Shown here piece after piece: positions 31,923 through 36,810 of a stretch of DNA of 36,810 nt (its first letter is position 1; the number at the start of each line of letters is the position of its first letter). Below the pieces are notes generated by a model that searched no databases, was not told the origin of the DNA, and was given only the letters and a program-made list of their open reading frames with translations. The translations under genes and the position numbers were made by a program. Source of the DNA: Flavobacteriales bacterium (GTDB lineage Bacteria > Bacteroidota > Bacteroidia > Flavobacteriales > Weeksellaceae); contig CAAGLV010000218.1 of NCBI GenBank assembly GCA_900770875.1, positions 1 through 36,810 on the forward strand, in the 5' to 3' direction.

Positions 31923-32558
31923 ATGGAAATTGATTTATCGGAAAAGCAAATTGAAATTTTAAAATCTGCCGAAGAAATTTTTTCGAATAAAGGGGTTGAT
32001 GCAACAAGTGTGCGAGATATTGCTAAACTTGCTGGGATTAACATTGCTATGATTAGTTATTATTTTGGATCGAAACAAAAGCTAGTTGAGTCGCTTTTTG
32101 TTTGGCGACTTTACACACTTAATCAGGAATTGAGAGAAACGGTAAATAATACTTCGTTAAATCCATACGAAAAATTAATTCAGTTTCTGAATACTTACAT
32201 GGCACGTATCATGAAGTTCCATGCCTTTCATCGCATTATGGTAAGAGAATATTCTAAAAACGATTCGTTTATTTATATCGATCAGGAGATTCATAAATTA
32301 AAAATGTCGAATCTTGAATTTATCAATCAAAATATCGAAGAAGGTTATAATCAAAAAATGTTTTTACGAAAAGTTCCGGCCGAAGCAATTGTTATGTCGA
32401 TCATCGGGCCTATTTCGTACATCATCTTAAACGATAAAACGTACATGCCACTTTGGAATGTAGACAATCATCAAGAATATCAAGAAAATATAATTAATAA
32501 ATATTATCCTTATTTATTAGACTCTTTAAAAGCTATTTTACAATACAATGAAAAATAA
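31923..32558 (+). CDS. TetR/AcrR family transcriptional regulator
   Basis: The 211-residue protein has an N-terminal helix-turn-helix: ILKSAEEIFSNKGVDATSV, then RDIAKLAGINIAMISYYFGS and KQKLVESLF, at residues of about 10-57. The remainder is a helical ligand-binding and dimer domain. TetR proteins block transcription until a drug or metabolite binds. It heads the efflux operon and overlaps the TolC-type gene by 11 bases, so it most likely controls itself and the pump through the repeat at 31882-31897. ATG at 31923 is chosen over 31890 because the latter precedes the predicted transcription start. The ligand is unknown. Confidence 0.9.
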   Translation: MEIDLSEKQIEILKSAEEIFSNKGVDATSVRDIAKLAGINIAMISYYFGSKQKLVESLFVWRLYTLNQELRETVNNTSLNPYEKLIQFLNTYMARIMKFHAFHRIMVREYSKNDSFIYIDQEIHKLKMSNLEFINQNIEEGYNQKMFLRKVPAEAIVMSIIGPISYIILNDKTYMPLWNVDNHQEYQENIINKYYPYLLDSLKAILQYNEK

Positions 32559-33849
32559 AATTTTCGTACCGCTTTTATTAGTTGCCTCGTCTTTATTAAT
32601 GGCACAAAACTCTACTAAATTAACTTTAGAAGATGCCATAGAAAGAGGTTTAGCAAACAGTAAAGCCATAAAATTTTCGGAAGCTGGTATACAATCGGCC
32701 GAAGCAAAATCTAAATCAGTAAGAAATAATCAACTTCCTGATTTAAGCGTATCTGGACAATATCAACAAATTTTGTCGAAAGGAACAACAAAAATTAAAT
32801 TGCCTGTTCCAACATCAGAAAATTCGGCATTCTCTAACTTATCACCAGATCATGTAATGTTAGGAACTGCAGGAGTATCTATGCCGATTTTTGCTGGGAA
32901 TAAAATTAACAACTCAATTAAGCAAAGTAAACTAGCGATTGATGTTAGTAAATTACAAAGCGAAGCAACAAAAGAAGATGTGGTTTGGCAAGTAATTAAC
33001 CTTTATTTTGGTTTATATAAAACACAAAAAACAATTGATGTTTTAAACGAAAATTTAGCAAGAGCCGAACAACGTGTCGTTGATTTTAAAAACTTTTTAG
33101 ATAACGGAATTATTGCTAAAAACGATTATTTAAGTGCTAAATTACAAGTATCTAACGTAAAAATTGCGATTGAAGATGCCAATAATACGTACGATAATTT
33201 AAATTACCGCTTAAATATTTTGATGGGAAATACAACTACAGATAAAAACGAAGTAGTTGATTTTAAATCGAACGAAGTTGCTAATTCTACAGAAAGTTTA
33301 GCGAACAGAAAAGATATTCAATCGTTAGAAAAACAAACCGAAATTGCTGATAAATCTATCGCCATTGCAAAAGCTGGATATTATCCACAATTAGCTTTTA
33401 CAGCAAATTACTACGCAATGGATATTGATAAAATTGCAACAATTACAAATAGTATTACTGTTGGTTTAGGTTTAAAATATGATTTAAGCTCGCTTTATAA
33501 AAATAAACACGAAGTAAATTTTGCAAAAGCTAAGAAAGTTGAAAACGAATTACAACTAGAAATGGCTAAAGATAAAGCACGTGTAGAAATTTACGAAGCA
33601 CAACAAAAATACGATTTAGCAGATAAGAAAAATAAAGTTTACGAAGAAGCTTTAGAACAAGCTACTGAGAACTATCGTATCGTAAAAGATAAATACGATA
33701 ATGGTTTAGAGGATACCGATCATTTATTAGAAGCTGATGTACAACAATTACAAGCTAAAATTAATAAAGTAGTTGGCGAGGCCGATCAAGCTTTAGCAGG
33801 ATACGAGTATTTATATACACAAGGTAAATTAATCGAAAACATTCAATAA
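32548..33849 (+). CDS. TolC family outer-membrane efflux protein
   Basis: The 433-residue protein starts with a signal peptide ending SSLLMAQ. Two outer-membrane-efflux (OEP) repeats follow, made of long alternating coiled helices (LTLEDAIERGLANSK; later IAKNDYLSAKLQVSNVKI). Short barrel strands sit near VSGQYQQIL and YPQLAFTANYYAMD. Three copies form the outer channel of a tripartite pump. It starts inside the last codons of the regulator (11-base overlap), giving coupled translation, and is followed after 15 bases by the adaptor gene. No TolC-type lipidation Cys is present. Confidence 0.92.
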   Translation: MKNKIFVPLLLVASSLLMAQNSTKLTLEDAIERGLANSKAIKFSEAGIQSAEAKSKSVRNNQLPDLSVSGQYQQILSKGTTKIKLPVPTSENSAFSNLSPDHVMLGTAGVSMPIFAGNKINNSIKQSKLAIDVSKLQSEATKEDVVWQVINLYFGLYKTQKTIDVLNENLARAEQRVVDFKNFLDNGIIAKNDYLSAKLQVSNVKIAIEDANNTYDNLNYRLNILMGNTTTDKNEVVDFKSNEVANSTESLANRKDIQSLEKQTEIADKSIAIAKAGYYPQLAFTANYYAMDIDKIATITNSITVGLGLKYDLSSLYKNKHEVNFAKAKKVENELQLEMAKDKARVEIYEAQQKYDLADKKNKVYEEALEQATENYRIVKDKYDNGLEDTDHLLEADVQQLQAKINKVVGEADQALAGYEYLYTQGKLIENIQ

Positions 33850-33864
33850 TAACACAATCTTAGG

Positions 33865-35073
33865 ATGGAAACAACAGAACAAGAAAAAATTACTCCAGAG
33901 GAGAAAAAAGGAATCAATATTAAATTTATTATCATCTTAGCTGTATTAGTAATTGGTGGTGGTGGATATGGTGCATACAAATACATGCATTCTTTAGAGC
34001 ACGAAATTACTGATGATGCACAAATCGAAAGTAAAATTACGCCTGTAATTCCTAAAGTATCTGGATATATTTCTAAAATTTTAGTTGAAGATAACGATTA
34101 CGTTAAAAAAGGAGATACTTTAGTTGTTTTAGATAATTCAGAATATGCTTTAAAATTACAACAAGCAGAAGATGCTTTAGCACAAGCTAAAAGTCAGTTA
34201 GCTGTTGCCAATGCAGGTGTTATTACTGCAGATGCCTCTATTGGTGTTACAGAAGCTGGTGCAGTTGCTGCTACAACGACAATCGAAACTGCGCAAGCAA
34301 ATGTAAATACAGCACAAGCAAATGTAGAAGCTGCAAAAGTACAAGTTTGGCGCACTAAAAACGATTACGATCGTTACAATAAATTATATAAAAATCAATC
34401 GATTACAAAACAACAATACGAGCAAGCTTTAGCGGCTAAAGAAACTGCCGAAAAACAATTACGTATTGTACAAGAGCAATTAAATGTTACAAAAGCACAA
34501 TTAGCATCTACAGCTAAACAAGCTGCTGCAACAGCAAAACAAGTAAACACTTCTAAAGCGCAAGCCGTTGCATCTAATGCACAAATCGATGTTGCACAAG
34601 CTGCGATTAAACAACAGCAAACAAATGTAGAAAATGCTAAATTATACTTATCATACACATACATTATTGCAGCAGAAGACGGACAAGTTTCTAAAATTAA
34701 CTTACAAAACGGACAATTAGTTCAAGCCGGACAATCATTATTTAACCTGGTTAAAACAAACGATTTATGGGTTGTTGCCAATTATAAAGAAACGCAATTA
34801 AACGATATCCGTATTGGGCAAAAAGCCGAAATTAAAGTAGACGCTTTCCCAGGACATAAATTTGAAGCTACTGTAACTTCTATTTCTCCTGCAACAGGTG
34901 CTAAATTTGCTTTATTACCTCCGGATAATGCTTCTGGAAACTTTGTAAAAACAGTACAACGTGTGCCTATAAAATTAGTTTTCTCTAACCCTAAAGACGA
35001 AATGATGAAATTATTACGTCCGGGTATGAATGTTGAAGCTGATATCTTATTAAAATCAGGAACTTCTAAATAA
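33865..35073 (+). CDS. HlyD/EmrA family periplasmic adaptor
   Basis: The 402-residue protein has a short cytoplasmic tail and one membrane helix (about 20-38). A split lipoyl domain follows (KVSGYISKILVEDNDYVKKG and later IIAAEDGQVSKINLQNGQLV). Between them is a long Ala/Gln-rich coiled coil (about 95-255), then a beta-barrel domain (LWVVANYKETQLNDIRIGQ). It bridges the EmrB-type pump to the TolC-type channel. The alanine-rich coil has approximate 7-residue periodicity such as TAQANVNTAQANVEAAK. Its position between the two partner genes supports the EmrA role. Confidence 0.93.
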   Translation: METTEQEKITPEEKKGINIKFIIILAVLVIGGGGYGAYKYMHSLEHEITDDAQIESKITPVIPKVSGYISKILVEDNDYVKKGDTLVVLDNSEYALKLQQAEDALAQAKSQLAVANAGVITADASIGVTEAGAVAATTTIETAQANVNTAQANVEAAKVQVWRTKNDYDRYNKLYKNQSITKQQYEQALAAKETAEKQLRIVQEQLNVTKAQLASTAKQAAATAKQVNTSKAQAVASNAQIDVAQAAIKQQQTNVENAKLYLSYTYIIAAEDGQVSKINLQNGQLVQAGQSLFNLVKTNDLWVVANYKETQLNDIRIGQKAEIKVDAFPGHKFEATVTSISPATGAKFALLPPDNASGNFVKTVQRVPIKLVFSNPKDEMMKLLRPGMNVEADILLKSGTSK

Positions 35074-35096
35074 TCTTCCGTTAAATTCTTTACATC

Positions 35097-36668
35097 ATGG
35101 AAGAAAATAGTTTAGTTGAATATGGAGCACGACGCGTAATTATTACGATTACCGCTATCATGTGTGCGCTACTAGAGATTGTGGATACCACAATTGTAAA
35201 CGTAGCCATGAATGATATGAAGGGTAGTTTAGGGGTTACGCTTACCGATATTGCATGGGTGGTTACAGCCTATGCAATTGCCAATGTAATCATCGTTCCG
35301 ATGACCAGTTGGCTATCGCAACAATTTGGTCGTAAAAATTATTTTGCCGCTTCAATTGTTATTTTTACCGTAGCTTCTTTTCTTTGTGGACAATCGACAA
35401 CTTTATGGGAAATCATTCTGTTTCGATTTATACAAGGTCTCGGTGGTGGTGCACTGTTAGTAACCTCGCAGACCATCATTACCGAAAGTTACCCAAAAGA
35501 AAAACGAGGAATTGCCCAAGCCATTTACGGAATGGGAGTTATTGTTGGTCCTACTTTAGGTCCACCTTTAGGAGGATATATTATTGATAACTGGGCTTGG
35601 CCTTATATTTTTTATATTAATATTCCTATCGGTATTATTGCAACTTTATTAACAATAGGATTTGTAAGAAGCCCTAAATATGCCGAGAAATCAAAATTAA
35701 GCGAAGTCGATTTTATTGGTATCATTTTATTATCAATGGCTGTTGGTGCTTTACAATATGTACTTGAACACGGACAACAAGATGATTGGTTTGATAATAC
35801 GGCAATTATTGTTTTATCGATTACAAGTTTCTTCTCGTTTATTTTATTTGTTTGGCGCGAATTAGTTTGCGATCATCCAATTGTAAATATTCGTGTACTT
35901 AAAGATTCAAACTTATTAATCGGTACGATCTTATCGTTTATATTAGGATTTGGATTATATGGTTCTACATTTATTATTCCGATATATACACAATCGTTAT
36001 TAGGTTGGACAGCTACCGATGCCGGAATGTTATTAGTTCCTTCATCGTTAATGACTGCCTTTATGATGCCATTTATTGCTATTATGTTACAGAAAGGGGT
36101 ATCTCCAAAATATTTAGTTTCAGGAGGATTTGTAATCTTCTTTATCTATAGTTTTTGGTTTTATAACATTATGACACCAGACACTGGAACTGAGCATTTC
36201 TTTTGGCCATTAATTGTACGTGGTATGGGATTAGGATTATTATTTGTTCCTGTTACAACTTTATCTTTATCTACATTAGTAGGGAAACAAATTGGTGAAG
36301 GAGCAGCATTTACTGGAATGTTCCGCCAATTAGGTGGTTCTTTTGGTATTGCAATTATTACCACTTTAATTTCAAGATGGTCTGTACAACATCGAGCGAA
36401 TTTAGTTCCTAATTTAGATACAACTGATGTAAATGTACAAAATCGAATAACTGCATTACAACAAAGTTTTATGCAAAAAGGATTTCCTGCAAACGAAGCT
36501 TTAAATAAAGCCTATCAAATATTAGATGTACAAATTTTAAAACAGAGTACCGTTTTAACTTATATGGATATCTTTTTATATTTAGGAGTTATCTTTTTAT
36601 TATGTATTCCTTTTGTATTAATTTTTATTAAAAAAGGAGCTGGTAAAGTAGTAGATGTTGGTCACTAA
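35097..36668 (+). CDS. DHA2 family drug:proton antiporter (EmrB type)
   Basis: The 523-residue inner-membrane protein has about 14 membrane helices. Motif D1 reads LEIVDTTIVNVAMND. A motif A-like SQQFGRKNYF and motif C GMGVIVGPTLGPPLGGYI mark the drug:H+ antiporters with 14 helices. It uses the proton gradient to expel hydrophobic drugs through the adaptor and channel encoded just upstream. It begins 23 bases after the adaptor stop and closes the operon, with a terminator 25 bases after its stop. The drug range cannot be read from sequence. Confidence 0.93.
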   Translation: MEENSLVEYGARRVIITITAIMCALLEIVDTTIVNVAMNDMKGSLGVTLTDIAWVVTAYAIANVIIVPMTSWLSQQFGRKNYFAASIVIFTVASFLCGQSTTLWEIILFRFIQGLGGGALLVTSQTIITESYPKEKRGIAQAIYGMGVIVGPTLGPPLGGYIIDNWAWPYIFYINIPIGIIATLLTIGFVRSPKYAEKSKLSEVDFIGIILLSMAVGALQYVLEHGQQDDWFDNTAIIVLSITSFFSFILFVWRELVCDHPIVNIRVLKDSNLLIGTILSFILGFGLYGSTFIIPIYTQSLLGWTATDAGMLLVPSSLMTAFMMPFIAIMLQKGVSPKYLVSGGFVIFFIYSFWFYNIMTPDTGTEHFFWPLIVRGMGLGLLFVPVTTLSLSTLVGKQIGEGAAFTGMFRQLGGSFGIAIITTLISRWSVQHRANLVPNLDTTDVNVQNRITALQQSFMQKGFPANEALNKAYQILDVQILKQSTVLTYMDIFLYLGVIFLLCIPFVLIFIKKGAGKVVDVGH

Positions 36669-36693
36669 ACACAATCTCTCACATAAAAACTTA

Positions 36694-36727
36694 AAACACC
36701 TTCTATTGATTTAGAAGGTGTTTTTTT
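36694..36727. terminator. Bidirectional terminator at the right-edge convergent junction
   Basis: AAACACCTTCTA (36694-36705) pairs with its complement (36712-36723) around a 6-base loop, followed by T on the plus strand and A on the other side (T on minus). Confidence 0.8.
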
Positions 36728-36810
36728 ATTCCGATGATTGAATAAAATTCCCTCGAGCATTTATTAAAAACCTACTGTCATTTTTAGTAAATGCTTTAAA
36801 GGTTTTATCT
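36726..36810 (-). CDS. Partial minus-strand CDS, C-terminal 27 residues (unknown)
   Basis: Reading the minus strand from the right edge gives an open frame DKTFKAFTKNDSRFLINAR followed by GNFIQSSE and a TAA at 36726-36728. The stop sits at the edge of a terminator hairpin, as in the other convergent junctions here, which supports a real gene entering from outside the window. Nothing in 27 residues identifies the protein. Confidence 0.5.
   Translation of the reverse strand, partial: DKTFKAFTKNDSRFLINARGNFIQSSE

Noticed and set aside
34200..34640. Repeated GCA/CAA-rich stretch in the adaptor gene looked like a tandem repeat
   Set aside because: It is the alanine- and glutamine-rich coiled coil of an HlyD/EmrA protein, with varied codons and no exact unit.
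1..36810. CRISPR arrays, insertion sequences, prophage or defence genes
   Set aside because: No regular repeats, transposase, phage or nuclease domains were recognised in any gene or gap.

Overview
The window is AT-rich chromosomal DNA from a member of the Bacteroidota, class Flavobacteriia. The evidence is direct. Upstream regions carry the Bacteroidota -7 promoter word TAnnTTTG at a dozen places. Secreted proteins have signal peptides ending in 'AQ'. Lineage-typical genes are present: a TamL-type Omp85 lipoprotein, a DUF2851 protein, a PspC-like small membrane protein, an AccD without the zinc ribbon, and gyrA followed by a secreted TPR gene. Family Weeksellaceae (Empedobacter/Weeksella-like) is my best guess, from general impression only. 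I see no insertion sequence, prophage, CRISPR array, integrase or composition break. The region reads as core genome with a few lineage-specific genes.

Layout. 1-1.4 kb: two glycosyltransferases (the first cut by the window edge), convergent with ftsE and rpmH. 2.4-2.65 kb: a divergent control region with two candidate rpmH promoters and a strong inverted repeat. 2.65-6.4 kb: gyrA and a secreted TPR protein, convergent with surE. 7.4-10.6 kb: a Tsp/Prc-type protease and a DppC-type permease one base apart, convergent with a lipoprotein serine hydrolase of the beta-lactamase fold. 12-15.4 kb: a SpoU-type RNA methyltransferase divergent from tamL with only 5 bases between the start codons, then fbaA and accD. 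17.5-17.7 kb: a tRNA-Gly(GCC)/tRNA-Leu(UAA) pair. 17.8-21 kb: a cysteine-motif membrane protein of unknown role, a PH-domain membrane protein, a DUF3817 protein and a second, smaller Omp85-like outer-membrane protein. 21.1-24.6 kb: a secreted C1 (bleomycin-hydrolase-like) peptidase convergent with a lipoprotein resembling chagasin-type C1 inhibitors, then an FAD-dependent dehydrogenase. 24.7-27.7 kb: a secreted M16 peptidase. 27.7-31.8 kb: a minus-strand run of two paralogous secreted proteins, a DUF2851 protein, a PspC-like protein and a triple helix-hairpin-helix membrane protein. 31.9-36.7 kb: a complete TetR-TolC-EmrA-EmrB multidrug efflux operon. The right edge holds the last codons of another minus-strand gene.

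How it works together. Most of the window serves the envelope: outer-membrane assembly (tamL, second Omp85), periplasmic and secreted proteolysis (Prc, C1, M16) with a possible inhibitor, cell division (ftsE), and efflux. Housekeeping genes (gyrA, rpmH, fbaA, accD, surE, tRNAs) are interspersed. Every one of the seven convergent gene junctions has a single symmetric, A/T-flanked hairpin that can terminate both sides. No stretch above about 300 bases lacks a gene. I see no large novel multigene system. The best leads are the structured rpmH/gyrA intergenic region, the C1 peptidase/inhibitor pair, the cysteine-motif membrane protein, and the paralogous surface-protein pair.
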